The notes under the pieces are model-generated. The model ran no database searches and had not been told where the DNA came from. It worked only from the letters and a program-made list of their open reading frames with translations. A DNA stretch of 64,000 bases from Bombyx mori (taxonomy: Eukaryota; Arthropoda; Insecta; Lepidoptera; Bombycidae). Each line of letters begins with the position of its first letter. Position 1 is the stretch's first letter. The translations under genes and the position numbers were made by a program. This document shows, piece after piece, positions 21,458 through 34,009 of the stretch. Where the stretch lies: contig NC_085125.1 of NCBI RefSeq assembly GCF_030269925.1, positions 14,508,117 through 14,572,116 of the forward strand, written 5' to 3'.

Positions 21458-24400
21458 GTGAGGAAATTGAATTAAAATATTTAGCATAACTTATTCTGTG
21501 CGTTTACAATTGTTTCGTTCTACGAAAACCTCAGAGAATGTGAAATTGACATTGTTAGTTGTGTGGTAGCTGGGTGGATATCGGCTTAGTAACTTATAAT
21601 CAATCACCGTGGATAATTGGCGAGAATAATCGACCGAGATTTTTAGGTTAACAAAAAACTTAGCTATCAACATCTATAGAACTTGTGGTCATCTGTTTAA
21701 AAAACTAATCATAATTTTGTGGGTTTAATTTTTATTACACGATGCTATTCCTTCACCGTGGAAGTCAATCGTGAATATTTGTTAAGTACGTATTTCATTA
21801 GAAAAATTGGTACCCGTCTGCGGGATTGCAACACCGGTGCATCGCTAGATACGAATGCACCGGACGTCTTATCCTTTAGGCCACGACGACTTCGATAAAC
21901 GAAGTGCTATTAAGTACGTATATAATATATGTTAATATACGAAGCTAATACTTGAAATTAAACTGACAGTTGTGTTTGCAATACATCTTTCTTCATTGCG
22001 CAAAAACGTCGATGTATCTCCCAATGTAATTTAACAGAAACACAACACCACAATATAATATATTATACATTTACATAACACACAATAAAAATGTTCCCCT
22101 CTGTATGTGAACGGTCGAATGACTACTTGAACGGTCGAAGGTCACTTGAACATCTTATATAAGAACGGTCAATTATTATTCGTTCTGTTTCGTCTTTTTG
22201 TATGTCTGTCTTTTCAGAAGTCAAAAAATGTACTGCGTCGCTGCTGGTCACGTACGCCCTCGTTCCATTTATTTTTGAATTATTTTCAAATGTCTGTCTT
22301 AGTCTGTCTATGTCTAGTCATTATAGGTTTTATGTCTTGTCAAAGAGGTTGCACGCCACGACATCCCCACCTCCAGTACCAGAAGGCTGGTACTCAAGAT
22401 GAGGAGTGTACGTCCAACCTGCACAGTTTCGTCGCCGGTCTTGTGTAGAGTCCATGTCTGGTCCGAACTTTAGCAACGCGAACCATGTCGTCCTTACCAG
22501 GGAAGACCTGCTCGATCTTGCCAAGCGGCCACTGGTTGCGGGGTAGCTGGGAGTCAACAACAACTACGACGTCACCAATCGCCAGTGGTCTGTCAGAATC
22601 TCTGTACCATTTGTCTCGTCGTGTCAAAGTGGGTAAGTACTCCTTGACCCAGCGTTTCCAAATCAAGTCTGCAAGTCGTTGAGATTCTCTCCAAGTCCGT
22701 TTCAGTAAATCATGGTCCGTAAACATTCCGAAAGGATGGTCAATAAATTCTGTCTTTGGTAGTAAAAAATCATTCGGAGTCAAGGGTAAGTCGTCGTCAA
22801 AATCAAGAGGTACGTATGTCAGTGGTCTTGAATTCACCATGAATTCAGCCTCAGCCAGGAGTGTCATTAAAGTCTGATCGTTAGGTGTTCTGGTCTTGAG
22901 CGTTACTCGCAAGCTTGTTTTGACGGATCTCACGAGCCGCTCCCAGCATCCACCCATATGAGGTGCGTCAGGGGCTATGAATCGCCACTCCAAGTGTCGG
23001 AGGCTACCGAAGGTGATGAGTTCGTCTTTGTCGATAGCTTGTACAGCTCGCTTCAGTTCACGGTCAGCCCCACGAAAGGTAGTCGCGTTGTCGCTGAAAA
23101 TAATACTTGGACAGCCTCGTCTCGCTATCAGCCGTCTGAGGCTCATCAACACGGAGCTGGTTGTCAAATCGTGAACCAACTCCAGATGGATAGAGCGAAC
23201 TGTCAGACATGTAAATAGTGCTACCCATCTTTTCTCGTGTCTACGTCCAACCTTCACTATAATTGGACCGAAATAATCTAACCCGGTGTAAGTGAAAGGT
23301 CGACTGACCTCCTTCAATCTAACATCTGGTAAATCAGCCATGAGTGGTGGCGAGGGCTTCGCACGACTGTTCTTGCAGAACTGACAGTCATTCCATGTCA
23401 TCTTTACTGCATTACGTCCATTTATTATCCAGAATCGTCGTCTCACTTCATGCAGCACACGTTCGCGTCCATTATGTGCTGAGTCCACGTGATACTGCAT
23501 AAGTTGTAATTTGACATATTTGTCTTTTGGATTCAAAATTATAGGGTGCCTGAAATCGTTATCACCATCTGCTCTGCAGATCCTCCCACGAACACGGAGG
23601 ATGCCGTCCTTGTCTAAAAATGGTGTAAGCTGACGGAGCGGAGAATCTCGCTTCACTTGTCCGGTTTTCTTGACACTTTCTATATCGTCTGAGAACATTC
23701 GTCTTTGGCTTTCTCTAATCCAGATTAGCTCCGCTACTTTAACTTCGTCGGCTGTCAACTCACCGTGTCGCTTGCTACTCTTGTGCATCCAGTTGTGTAC
23801 TGCACGCATAAACCAAGCGGTGCTCCTGATAAGTCTCCAGTATCGGGAAAAACGACTGTCATCGGGTAGCTCTACAGTCATTAGAGTAATGGTGTTAACC
23901 TTAACCTCGACGTCGTCAGGGTCCAGACTTATGACAGAATCATCTTGTGGCCAGGTCTCTTTGGGCTCACGTAGAAATGACGGTCCATTCATCCATCGTG
24001 TGTTGTCCTCGGCAACAGTCTCCCTTGTGGCGTCATCTGCAGCATTTAGTCCTGAAGGTACCCACCTCCAGTGACTGACCTCAGTCAGCTCAGAAATCTC
24101 ACTGACGCGATGGGCTACGAAAGGCTTGAAACGGCCACTGTCAGACCTAAGCCAACTTAACACGGTCTTTGAGTCAGACCAGTAGGTCACGGTACTCACG
24201 TCTATATTTTTCTTCAAAGTGTGAGCTAGTCTTGCACCCATAAGCGCAGCTTGTAGCTCAAGTCGAGGGATACTCATCACTTTAAGAGGTGCAACACGTG
24301 CGCGTGCAATGACAAAAGACACGTGCCATTTGCCATCAGTCGTTTTGTCTCGTAAATATGCCACACTGGCGAAAGCTTTGCTGCTTGCATCGCAAAAAAT

Positions 24401-27400
24401 ATGAAGTTCTGGCGGTTCTTGCTTGCCACATCCGTCGTTAAACAACCAACGTGGAGTCCTGAATTCACTGGTCTTTTGAAGCTCAGTCAACCAAGACTGC
24501 CATTTTTCAAACTGGCTAAGCTCAACTTCGTCATCCCAACCAACATTTGACTTCCATATGGTCTGCAGCAGAATACGACCCTTCACGGTGACGTAAAGCA
24601 AAAAACCTAACGGGTCAAATAGAGACATAATAAGTCTCATCACTTCGCGTTTAGTCGGTCTTTTAATGCCTGTCTTAATAGCTTCGCTCACCTTCGGGAA
24701 CTTCAAATGAAATAGAAATTCGTCAGTCTCTCGATCCCAACGCACTCCGAGTACTCTTTCAACCTGGTCATCTTTAACGTCTGAGAGGATTTTCAGACAG
24801 CTCGGGGCAAGTTTCTCAGCCGGTAAATGAGCTAGTAAACGTTTTGAGTTCGATACAAAATTACGTAAGTTAAACCCACCTGAAACATGAATGTGTACCA
24901 CGTCATCCACCACCCGGATCAGATCATCTTCATGATCGAAAGAGTGGATATAATCATCGACATAGTGGTGATCAACAATTGCTTTATATGCTTCAGGTTT
25001 TGTCGTCTCATACCTACGAGCATTTATATTTTTAACAAATTGTGCTGATGACGGCGAGCATACAGCACCAAAGGTCATGACGTTCATGATGTAAGTTTCG
25101 CCATCCCACAAAATTCTCTGAGCATGTCTATCTTCCGGTCGGATGAGAACTCTGTGGAACATTTCCTGTATGTCCGCTGTCACAGCAAACTTTCCTGTCC
25201 GGAACTTTAATAAGACTGCTGGTAGTGATGTCAAAAAGTCAGGTCCTCGCAGTAGGAAATCATTAAATGACTTACCACCAGACTTCGCAGCACAGTCTAA
25301 AACAATCCGCAGCTTGTTCGGTTTGTTGGGGTTGAAGACTGCAAAATGCGGCAAGTACCAGATCCTAGTCTTAGTCGCAGGATCTCCTGGTTGAATTTTC
25401 GTGATGTACCCTTTGTCCAAATTCTCTTCTATCTTAGACCTGTACTGAGAAGCAAACTCTGGGTACCTCACCATTTTCTTCTGGACACCGTTGAGTCGGC
25501 TCATAGCCAACGGTAGGCTGTCCGGCAGCTGAAGATCGTCAGACTTCCAAAGCAGGCCAGTCTCCCACCTGCCTTCGGGTAAGAGCTTAGTGGTTCGCTC
25601 CATGATGCTCAGCGCTAGCTGATCCTCTCGAGAACGAGGAAAGTCGTCAGTCTGCTTAACACCAAACGACTCTGTGGAGAAAGACTGCTTGACCAGCTCG
25701 TGAAGTTCATCGCATCGACAAAAATGTAAAACAGTTGTATCGTCTGGTACACTACCCAGTCCTACATTTCCATGAACTACGTAGCCTAAGTCAGTCTTAG
25801 AAACTATTGGTCCAGTCTTATGTCTTTGTATTATCTGTCTAGTAATAATCAAATCAATGTTGTCTTGTCCAATAAGAAGTTCAATCATGTCAGGCCGTAT
25901 GTCATAGTCAGTTACATAGTCAGTCACCCATGGATATTTGTTTACAATTTTCTTATATCTAAAACTATCTACACATATATTAAGATTATTTACAGAACGT
26001 GCACTATTTACATTATATACATTTGATACATTTACTCCGCGAATATTAAAAGAAACTAGTCTAGAGTTCGGTTCGATGGTTGTCATGCCGGACGCGCCGC
26101 GGATGCGAAGGCTCGACGTCGGTCCAGTGATGCCAGCTCTCTCCAGAAGTGACGAGTTCACGAGTGTCACTGCTGCTCCCTCGTCTAAAAGTGCATAGGT
26201 TAGCACGTCACCTTTCGCTCCGGATACTACAACTGGAACCACTTTTAAAAATACATGCCGATTCGCACTGTTGAGAGTATTAACGGTCTTGTCCGTGTGG
26301 TTGACAGCATTATCAATCTTCATGATGCGTCGCACAGCGTGGAGCAAAGTGTGATGAACCCTCATGCAGTCGCGAACAGCACACTTCGTCTTTTTTTCAC
26401 AAGCTCTTAATTGATGTCGGCTGGACAAACATGAAAAACACAACTTCTTCTCAGTTACGAATTTCCAACGATCGTCTGTCGTCATCTGTATGAACCTCTC
26501 ACAGCTTTGTATGTCATGCGCATCGCCGCAAAGAGTACAGGATAAATTTACTGCCGTTGGAGTCGTCGCCATCACTGCTGGTCTCCAAGGTCTAGGATCC
26601 GGTCTGGTCGGTGGTTTCACATCACTAGACGTCTTGGTGGTCAGAGGACTGATGAATGAAGCAGCGTTGGCCATTGTCATAAGCCACTCCGATATATGTG
26701 ACAGCGTGACGGTATTCACGCCTAAGCTCGCTGCATGTATCGCCCATTGATATCGTAACGTCGATGGCAGCTTACTCACAATTTCTCGTATTAACGTTGG
26801 ATTCATTAAATGTCCTATTTCTTCGGTTGATTTCATAGTCGCCGTGACATTCTGCACAGCCGTCGCGAACTCTATTAGACGGTCTATGTCGTCGTGACGT
26901 ATGTCACGTATTGCATGAATTTTATTCAATAAAATTTCGATGATATTTTCTGGTCGGCCGAAACGTAATTTTAATGTGCTGATAATGCGATCGAGATTGC
27001 TAGCGCTAACAAGAAGCGCGTACACTGCGTCACGTGCTCGTCCCTTCAAACATCGCGCGAGTCGGGCTATATTCTCGTCATCGCTATAGCCGCATAATTT
27101 TGTTGTTGATGTAAATTGACTATAAAAAAGAGACCATTCCTCGGGCTCACCAGAGAACGTAGGCAATTCTCGAGTACTTGACTGTCTTGCGAGGAGCTTA
27201 GAATACTTAAATATCAACAAAATAATGATATTCCTATTTCATACATAAAAAATAAATACGCAATTTGTACTTATGCTACAATAAACAATTTATAAGATAA
27301 ACTTATTATATGCAAATTCTGGACATCCGAATCTTAGACCTATCAAAGGAAATAAAATATCTCTGTACAAAATCTTCCATGCGACGTTTCCAGTACTAAT

Positions 27401-29866
27401 CACTTGATGCTCATCAATTGGAAAAGGAACTTGTTATGACTTTATTGCTTAATTCTAATTTTATTTTCTAGCTACCAAAGAAACCCCCCAAGTGGCGAGG
27501 AGTGTTCGACGCGGTACACCGTTTTGGATCATGTTCGCAAGCCGTTTCATTGCTGAGATTTGGAACAGAAGACTGCTTAGAACTCGACGTGTACTCTCCT
27601 CAAGGAGCTAAGCCCGGTCACAAGCTACCAGTCATGATGTTCATACACGGGGGGGCATATTATTACGGAAGCAAATGGCATTATGACGCTGAATTTCTAG
27701 TCGAGAAGAATGTTGTAGTTGTTGTTATAAATTACAGAGTCGGAGTGCTAGGATTTCTATGTTTAAATAATACTGCTAACTTGGGCTTAAAAGACCAAGT
27801 GGCGGCTTTGAAGTGGATAAAGAATAACATAGCAGCTTTCGGTGGAGATCCGGACAACGTGACAATATCTGGTCAGAGTGCCGGAGCCAGCGCCGCAGGA
27901 ATGCACATGCTATCGAAATCCAGTGAAGGACTGTTTCATAAAGCTATTTTACTAAGTGGAACGCCTTTAGCACCTTGGGCTTTTAATCATGAATCCAAGA
28001 AACCAGCTTTTGAAGACGCTGAGAAATTCAGAAAAGTTACTAATGAACAGGAAGTTTATGAGGTGTTTAAAACTGCGAATATTGTAGATCTTTTGAATAA
28101 CTGCGGAGATACATCGATAAATCCCCGATATTTTAAGTACTCTCCTTGTATTGACAGCAACTTCTCTAATCCATTCTTCCATGATACTCCACGCGACACA
28201 ATTGTGTCGGGTAATTTCAATAAAGTACCAATTATATCAGGCTTTATGGATGTTGAAGGAATGCTATTTTATGGACTTAACAATGACAGGACTTTTGCAG
28301 ATTTTGAAGAAAATTTTAATCAGAAATTACCTTCGATTTTTTCGCAATTTTCTCCGGAAGTTAAGAAGGTTATAGAAGGCAAACTTCGATCTTATTATTT
28401 TATGAATAAAACGATTACCAAAGATGCTGTTCAAGGCGTTGTAAACTTTTATTCTGATTGGATGGCGTATTCAACAGCGGATGCTTTTTCGAAGCTGATG
28501 GTCAAATATTCTGATCAGCCCGTGTATTCGTATATATTTTCTTATTTGGGCAACAGGAATTTTGCTAAAGCCCTTTTTGGGTACAAAAGCCGACTAAAAG
28601 GAGCGTCACATTCGGATGACATTTTTTACATCTTCAAACCTGGAGGAGTTCCGATGGTTCTATCGAAGCCGGATCGGATGTTCATCGATCGGATAACAAC
28701 TTTGTTAACAAATTTTATGAAGTACGGGTGAGTGTAATCGCTAATTTAAATTTCAAAGAATATCAAATCGGGCCACCTTGCTGACCAGAGTTAATCCGAG
28801 TCTAAGAACGGGTTTAACCTTGCAGGTTTTTGGTTGCTCTTTATGGAATTTGTGCTTATGGGCTAAAATATGATGGCAACGGTAGCTATGTGACTTTGCC
28901 GTTAGTGTATATTGAAACATGTACCGATTTTAAGTAGATAATGTAAGGCATTATAAAGTTTTCTTAAAACGTACTAATTCGATTTCACGTTGGAGGAATA
29001 GCATTATGTGCTTAACTAAAACTGAATAGAGATACTAAGCCTATAGTTAAAGTCGTAAAGCTTAGTCGATATGCGCTTTGAATTTCATGATGAAGGAATA
29101 ATGGCGTGTAATAAAACCAAACTTGCAATTTAAGCAAACTCCTGTCGTAAAACATGACATCCAAGTCTCAATGTTTCTACCAAATAATCCCATTCATCAC
29201 CCGCGCGATTCGTAATTAGACAATCGTCTTCATGATGTTCTCAACGTGTCTCCGTCTATTATTTGATAAAAGTAAAATGTAAGCAGTTACGTACTTCAAA
29301 CTCCATAGACAGAAGTCGCATATAAGCGGAAAGTACAGTATTACCATAGGCGAAGCTTAAAAATCATTTTAGGAAATATTTTTAAATATATTTCTTCTGT
29401 GCGTGTGTTTGTCACTGAGATCCTAAACGGCTGGACCGATTTGAATGATTTTTTTGTATGCGTTTGGGTGTCGACCTGAATGGTTTAGATTTACAAATTA
29501 GCCCGGCAGATGGCGCTGCAGTCGGTATCTAAGTTATTTATCTCTACTACAACTGGATCGACTTGAATAAATTTTTGCAGGACAACGTCTGTGCGGTCCG
29601 CTAGCTTATAATATAATTTTTATGCTCACCAGATGATGGTATGAAAACTGCATATAGTAATTACATCTATATATTGCAGAAATCCAACACCAACACCAAC
29701 AAAGCTGGTACCAGTCAGATGGCCTCCTGTAACTAGTAACTCCTCGTCTACGATGAGTCTAGACCACGAGTTGAAAGTCACCGACCTTACCTCAAATTAC
29801 AAAGGAGAGTTCTTCCTAGATCTCCTCTGTCGATATGGCTTGGATGGATACGTGCCCTGCGACTAA
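21293..29866 (+). CDS. Type-B carboxylesterase 2 (COE family), complete, secreted
   Basis: Spliced as 21293-21457, 27472-28727 and 29680-29866, giving about 535 residues, the usual size for the family. Met at 21293 opens a hydrophobic signal peptide ([15 protein letters not shown]); a GTG six bases earlier is not needed. GIPYAT and RRF in exon 1 are the family's N-terminal landmarks. The oxyanion motif is IHGGA. The nucleophile motif is GQSAGA (Ser codon 27877-27879), with Gln where most members have Glu. The catalytic Glu is in DVEG (28255-28257) and His in GASHSDD (28609-28611). All three junctions keep frame and match the phases of esterase 1, so the pair probably arose by tandem duplication. 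Intron 1 holds an antisense BEL/Pao element. Likely a secreted ester hydrolase; substrate unknown. Confidence 0.93.
21711..21892 (-). repeat. Bm1 SINE, tRNA-like head only
   Basis: From TTGTGGGTTTAATTTTTATT through ACACCGGTGCATCGCTAG to GGCCACGACGACTT. Confidence 0.85.
21970..22363 (-). repeat. Probable 3' LTR of the BEL/Pao element
   Basis: Starts (minus strand) with TGTCGTGG right after the polypurine tract. Inside are three GAACGGTC words (22109-22116, 22129-22136, 22163-22170; + strand reading), a TATA-like CTTATATAAG at 22154-22163, and minus-strand AATAAA sequences. The outer edge near 21,970 is a guess, since no partner LTR is available. Confidence 0.65.
21970..27190 (-). mobile_element. 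BEL/Pao LTR retrotransposon lacking its 5' LTR
   Basis: On the minus strand it carries a long gag-pol frame, a polypurine tract (GGAGGTGGGGA) and a 3' LTR starting TGTCGTGGCGTGCAACC at 22363. No second copy of the LTR start is present above 27.2 kb. The frame opens partway into gag, so the 5' LTR, primer site and N-terminal gag are missing. The left LTR limit is approximate, and the right limit is where BEL-like protein homology ends near 27,190. Confidence 0.88.
22394..27220 (-). CDS. BEL/Pao gag-pol polyprotein, N-terminally truncated
   Basis: An uninterrupted frame of 1608 residues. In order: gag-like DUF1759 domain (about 17-190, with [11 protein letters not shown]); a Cys/His-rich knuckle region (about 228-290); aspartic protease of DUF1758 type with LLDEG at 344-348; reverse transcriptase (about 630-800) with HHYVDDYI (YVDD 753-756); Pao-type RNase H region; an HHCC-like region and integrase core with [15 protein letters not shown] and the Glu of [11 protein letters not shown] as the DDE set; and a C-terminal DUF5641 domain. 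The first eight residues (MLIFKYSK) look like host sequence read in frame. The frame is open to its natural stop before the polypurine tract, which suggests recent insertion. It lies antisense to the host esterase. Confidence 0.92.
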   Translation of the reverse strand: MLIFKYSKLLARQSSTRELPTFSGEPEEWSLFYSQFTSTTKLCGYSDDENIARLARCLKGRARDAVYALLVSASNLDRIISTLKLRFGRPENIIEILLNKIHAIRDIRHDDIDRLIEFATAVQNVTATMKSTEEIGHLMNPTLIREIVSKLPSTLRYQWAIHAASLGVNTVTLSHISEWLMTMANAASFISPLTTKTSSDVKPPTRPDPRPWRPAVMATTPTAVNLSCTLCGDAHDIQSCERFIQMTTDDRWKFVTEKKLCFSCLSSRHQLRACEKKTKCAVRDCMRVHHTLLHAVRRIMKIDNAVNHTDKTVNTLNSANRHVFLKVVPVVVSGAKGDVLTYALLDEGAAVTLVNSSLLERAGITGPTSSLRIRGASGMTTIEPNSRLVSFNIRGVNVSNVYNVNSARSVNNLNICVDSFRYKKIVNKYPWVTDYVTDYDIRPDMIELLIGQDNIDLIITRQIIQRHKTGPIVSKTDLGYVVHGNVGLGSVPDDTTVLHFCRCDELHELVKQSFSTESFGVKQTDDFPRSREDQLALSIMERTTKLLPEGRWETGLLWKSDDLQLPDSLPLAMSRLNGVQKKMVRYPEFASQYRSKIEENLDKGYITKIQPGDPATKTRIWYLPHFAVFNPNKPNKLRIVLDCAAKSGGKSFNDFLLRGPDFLTSLPAVLLKFRTGKFAVTADIQEMFHRVLIRPEDRHAQRILWDGETYIMNVMTFGAVCSPSSAQFVKNINARRYETTKPEAYKAIVDHHYVDDYIHSFDHEDDLIRVVDDVVHIHVSGGFNLRNFVSNSKRLLAHLPAEKLAPSCLKILSDVKDDQVERVLGVRWDRETDEFLFHLKFPKVSEAIKTGIKRPTKREVMRLIMSLFDPLGFLLYVTVKGRILLQTIWKSNVGWDDEVELSQFEKWQSWLTELQKTSEFRTPRWLFNDGCGKQEPPELHIFCDASSKAFASVAYLRDKTTDGKWHVSFVIARARVAPLKVMSIPRLELQAALMGARLAHTLKKNIDVSTVTYWSDSKTVLSWLRSDSGRFKPFVAHRVSEISELTEVSHWRWVPSGLNAADDATRETVAEDNTRWMNGPSFLREPKETWPQDDSVISLDPDDVEVKVNTITLMTVELPDDSRFSRYWRLIRSTAWFMRAVHNWMHKSSKRHGELTADEVKVAELIWIRESQRRMFSDDIESVKKTGQVKRDSPLRQLTPFLDKDGILRVRGRICRADGDNDFRHPIILNPKDKYVKLQLMQYHVDSAHNGRERVLHEVRRRFWIINGRNAVKMTWNDCQFCKNSRAKPSPPLMADLPDVRLKEVSRPFTYTGLDYFGPIIVKVGRRHEKRWVALFTCLTVRSIHLELVHDLTTSSVLMSLRRLIARRGCPSIIFSDNATTFRGADRELKRAVQAIDKDELITFGSLRHLEWRFIAPDAPHMGGCWERLVRSVKTSLRVTLKTRTPNDQTLMTLLAEAEFMVNSRPLTYVPLDFDDDLPLTPNDFLLPKTEFIDHPFGMFTDHDLLKRTWRESQRLADLIWKRWVKEYLPTLTRRDKWYRDSDRPLAIGDVVVVVDSQLPRNQWPLGKIEQVFPGKDDMVRVAKVRTRHGLYTRPATKLCRLDVHSSS
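27472..28727 (+). CDS. Carboxylesterase 2, catalytic exon
   Basis: 1256 nt after the acceptor TTTTCTAG, opening LPKKPPKW and ending ..AAGTACGG before GTGAGT. It carries the entire catalytic triad. Phase 0 in, two bases out, as in esterase 1. Confidence 0.92.
29390..29604 (+). mobile_element. Helitron-like fragment in esterase 2 intron 2
   Basis: Shares GGCTGGACCGATTT with the Helitron at 32,003 and ends GTGCGGTCCGCTAG, similar to the other Helitron 3' ends here. The base after CTAG is C rather than T and the 5' end is unclear. Confidence 0.5.
29680..29866 (+). CDS. Carboxylesterase 2, terminal exon
   Basis: After ATATTGCAG one base completes Gly, then [17 protein letters not shown] and on to GYVPCD and TAA at 29864-29866. 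AATAAA signals follow at 29890-29895 and 29945-29950. Confidence 0.9.
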
Positions 29867-29889
29867 GAGATAGTGTTATATTTAGTATT

Positions 29890-29895
29890 AATAAA
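29890..29895 (+). terminator. Polyadenylation signal of carboxylesterase 2
   Basis: AATAAA 24 bases after the stop codon; another AATAAA at 29945-29950 is better spaced for a short 3' UTR. Confidence 0.55.
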
Positions 29896-29950
29896 TTGGT
29901 GCTTGTTCACTTTATTTTTGTGCCATGTGTAATTATAATTAAGAAATAAA

Positions 29951-32002
29951 TGTGTATTTTTATTTTATTATAAGTTCAATGTTTTATTTACATGAATATT
30001 GGAGTAGATAGCCAGGTGACCTTACAGTTGTAGGGGACAGATAATCATGCGCTTCAAGTATTAATAAATGCATGGTTTGACTTTATTGTGTGCTCGATGT
30101 TACTTCTTATTTGTTGCAGTACTTAGACAAGTCTACTTGTCCCAGGACAGAAGCATGGCAATATAAAGAACAGCCTATTACCAGGCTTAAACATTTAATC
30201 CTAACGAGCGATGCGATTAGGCCATGGTTTGAATTTCACGAATAATGTAATAGAATGAAGAGATTGGAAGAAGCTTATTAAGTGTATACAATCGGTCGTC
30301 TACCTCAGAAACAGAAAACTTGCAAAACTATTCCACGGGCTATTTCATAAAAATAGTTACAACACAAACACAATTGGTTCTGGTGTCGAGTGCGGAAACG
30401 CTATCAATACATTCAACAAAACAAAATACATCAGCTGCTTGCTCACAATATTGCAAGAAAATCTTCCTACAAAAGAGAATGGAAAATGTAAATCTAAACA
30501 TTCATAGTTTTTGAACGATTCACACGATTCTCATTGAGATTTCCAATACGATAAGATGTTGAATGTTTTTGATGTTGTGTTGAGATGTATTCAGTACCTG
30601 AAATCCCTTGTCTATTTCTGCCGCCCTAGTCCTTCTCCCAATGTAATTAATAATTTTGCCTGTCGAGCTGACATTAACTTTGTCATCTCCACTGATTGCG
30701 GCGGGATGTGAATCATAAACGCTTGCACCAACAAAAAAACGAAATTATTTAAAAATATTAAACAACTATGTAGCTGTCCGCCCGAAATATGGCCAGCATG
30801 GACCACACTATAAATCACTTGGTCGGAGACACCTGCTCAGCAGTGGACGGTTGTAACTTGCACTTCCCAGTATTAAAATTTCAACCGAATTTACAAAATG
30901 TAACAATAACTATAATGCACATTAGATAACTTTTTGCAACTTCCAATTTCAATGAAACAAAGCTTATATTCTGTTCCAACTTAATCTGTCTACCGGTGAA
31001 TATTACTTACATGAGTTCAGTAGTTCCAAAATCGTGCACGAAAAGCAGACGGACAAAACAATATTCTAAAAATCCCTGGTTTCTGTTTGATTACATTTCT
31101 TTACTTACCCCCTTTCTATTTATTTACCTTTCTTTATATATAAAATTAATGAGCTCAAGATAAATAGTAAAAAGACCTGAAACAATTGGAAGGTCGAAAT
31201 AGGTACGAATAAATGTGTATTTCTCAGCACATTTACAGTATATTCAACGCCGTTCTGCAATGTCGAGATGACGCGTTCATAGGAAATGAAATAAACTATA
31301 AATCAACACAGCCGGGGATGCTGTGAACATTCTCTCTCTTGGATTTATAAATATGCAGATCAAATATTAAAAGAAGAGCCACAAGATGATCCGGTGGAGG
31401 TCACAGAATAACTTTTATACGTAGACAGGTTCTGTGATACATTCCTGATGTCAAATTGTATAAAATGTTAGTGTTGAGTATAAAAAAATCCTACAATAGG
31501 AAGAAAATCAACAACTAAATTAAATTTATCAATCAGTCCTCTTTTTTAAACACTTATTCTTTACATTGAAATCTGTAATCAAAATGTTCTAAAAAATATC
31601 AATACCAAGTAAGCATTTATTATGTGGCTAAGTTGTAGTAGCCCTATTGTAAAATATACCGTCAAACGGTAGAATAACGGCCGAGCCACTTGATATCTAC
31701 ACAAAAACTACTGGTGACGTTTTTACACACGATTTTAATCACCTGATATTTTAAACAACTGTGATCATATCAGAGTCAAAATCCTATGAACTCCTGAACC
31801 GCCTTAGCAAAATTTCGTATTATATCCAAGTTCCGAACATTCGCTCACCGGGAGATTCCTAGGTCGTTCTCTTATTATAGATAAGGTAACATTTTCAATA
31901 TTTTTATAAAACAAAGTAGTATAAAGATATTGAAAATTTCATTATTAGAATTCAGTTTTGAACATATGCCTGGCTTTCATGAACACGATTCAGTTTTCGT
32001 TA
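29951..32002. other. Intergenic region between esterase 2 and a Helitron
   Basis: About 2 kb of AT-rich sequence. The short ORFs (30,320-30,514 +; 30,612-30,818 -) have no recognisable domain. No known repeat family identified with confidence. Confidence 0.5.
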
Positions 32003-32356
32003 TCTATACATATAAATAAAATTGGAGTGTCTGTTTGTAATATTGAAATAACCGCTTTTTACCACATGCATATGAATATAATATATACGTTACATACACC
32101 AAAATGACATTTTTTACAATTTTTGTCTGTCTGCCTGTTTGTTCTGGCTAATCTCTGGAACGGCTGGACCGATTTTGACGGGACTTTCACTGATAAGTAA
32201 CTGATGATATAAGGAGCAACTTAGGTTACTTTTTTAGAGTAGCTTCGCCCCGCGTCGTCACCCGCGGTACGAAAATAACCGCGGGTAACATCGCGGGACT
32301 CAACTATCAATAATAAAATTTAATGTTACCGAAGCGAAGCGAGGGCGGGTCGCTAG
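32003..32356 (+). mobile_element. Non-autonomous Helitron
   Basis: 354 bp between A (32002) and T (32357). It begins TCTATACATATAAATAAAAT and ends in GCGAAGCGAGGGCGGGTCGC then CTAG, with a GC-rich potential hairpin before the terminal CTAG. There is no ORF and no duplication, as expected for Helitrons. Confidence 0.85.
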
Positions 32357-32844
32357 TCTGAATACAATCAGACCAATCTAGGTATAATTTTATTCTTTGA
32401 ACGAAAACCCTAAACCGTGCACTGGCGTCTTCTCAGAATAAATATTCAATGTTTTCATTCAATTTCTCGTCCTCGCTGCCCCCTTGTCTCTGTTGGAACA
32501 CTGATAACGTAGGAATAATGACCTAAAACCGACCCGATTGGTCAGTTATCCGGAAACTGGAATTTTAACTGCCAAGGTGAACACAAAGCTGTGAGTCAAT
32601 TAGTGAAACTGGTATGGTTTTTAATTAATCTGTAAATTTTTAGGTTATGGATAATTTAATAGACTGATAATTAATAGATGCATTTCAATTTTTTGAAGTG
32701 ATAACTTCTTATGGGATGGGAAGCCACTTCGTTACATAACGCGTTACGGCGCCAGTCTATCTGGCTTCCCTTTCTCTCACACATACGGCAGCGGCTGAGA
32801 ACATATGTAACTCCTAACTATTTATATATATTTATTTAAATCTC

Positions 32845-33230
32845 ATCATCATCATCATCATCAGCCTGTATCTCTCCACTGCTGGTTGTAGGTCTCTCCC
32901 ATAGTCCGCCACAATTAACGATCCTCCGCCTCCGCATCTAATCTTATCGCCGCAAGACATCGGTCCACCGGGCAGGAGGACGCCCAACGTTGCGCTAATC
33001 GGTACGTGGTCTCCAGTCTTGAACACGTCTGCTCCATCGGCCATCGGTTCTGCGACACGTATGTCCGGCCCATTGCCACTTCAGCTTGCTAATCTTTAGG
33101 GCTATGTCGGTTACTTTGGTTGTTTGACGGATTTCCTCATTTCTGACTCGATCAATCAAAGAAACTCCGAACATACACCTTTCCATAGCACGCTGAGCGA
33201 CTTTAAACTTACGGCACAGACCTACGGTCA
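32845..33230 (-). pseudogene. RTE-clade LINE 3' end, frameshifted
   Basis: The minus strand reads VGLCRKFKVAQRAMERCMFG, RVRNEEIRQTTKVTDIA and LKWQWAGHTCRRTDGRWS. This is the C-terminal tail of the RTE-type endonuclease/reverse transcriptase common in Lepidoptera. The frame breaks near 33,000 and resumes in another frame. The 3' end is a short ATG/CAT microsatellite (about 32,846-32,863), a usual terminus for RTE elements. Confidence 0.82.
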
Positions 33231-33239
33231 ATTATTTAA

Positions 33240-33720
33240 ATCTAGATACTAATAATTTATATACTTACACAAAATTCTAATGTACTTAATCAAGAATTGT
33301 TACTAAAATATATTTTATAATCAATAAAAGATTTAACCTTTACTTACACTATCTTGATAATATACATAAAATTCAAGTAATAAACTAAGCTTTTCTCAAG
33401 TTACACAATTTCAATATCAACTTAGATTAGTTTAAGTTATCACTTCTGTCGGGCGTCCGCAGACGACGCAAACGTATTTTTATTATACTACGAGGATAAT
33501 GAAATGGCTCATCTGATATTAAGTTGTTATTGTCGGCCATGAGCTCTGGTGATCCCAGATCAACACTCAATTCATTGATAGACTGGTGTCTATCGGTAGA
33601 TTAAGTCATAATGGCATTACATACATCGACTATTCAGCCATGCGAACCAGAACCTACGATTGATTCGTGACAAAATTAGGTAGAAGATTGGTACCCACTC
33701 GTGAAGACTTTTCTTTCTTT
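33240..33720. other. Intergenic, nothing recognised
   Basis: AT-rich; no exon or repeat identified. Confidence 0.5.
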
Positions 33721-33727
33721 TTCTTTT

Positions 33728-33910
33728 TTTTAATACCCTTGTAGGCAGACGAGCATACGGCCCACCTGATGAGCTCCCCTCCACGGTGTTTCCCGAGCGC
33801 TATGATATGTCCTTCTTCAAACGAGGATTGTGGAGAGTACTTAACGGTAGGCAGCGGCTTGGCTCAGCCCCTGGCATTGCTGAAGTCCGTGGGCGACGGT
33901 AACCACTAGG
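33728..33910. repeat. Two partial ~115-bp repeats in inverted orientation
   Basis: A reverse half (GTAGGCAGACGAGCATACGG, 33,743-33,775) and a forward half (GGTAGGCAGCGGCTTGGCTC.., 33,848-33,910) face each other across about 70 bp of unrelated sequence. Confidence 0.65.
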
Positions 33911-34009
33911 CTCAGCACAGCCTACAAGGGTACAGCAGCGTAATTGAAAATATTGCAAAACGGATGGCATGATACTTCATGAACTCGAGAAGCCGCAGAC
34001 AGGTGGTAC

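Larger units (their letters stand above)
21458..27471 (+). other. Intron 1 of carboxylesterase 2
   Basis: About 6.0 kb, from GTGAGG to TTATTTTCTAG. Most of the length is a Bm1 head (21,711-21,892) and the antisense BEL/Pao element. Confidence 0.85.

Noticed and set aside
32846..32863. CAT/ATG microsatellite as an independent repeat
   Set aside because: It is the normal 3' terminus of the RTE-type LINE fragment.
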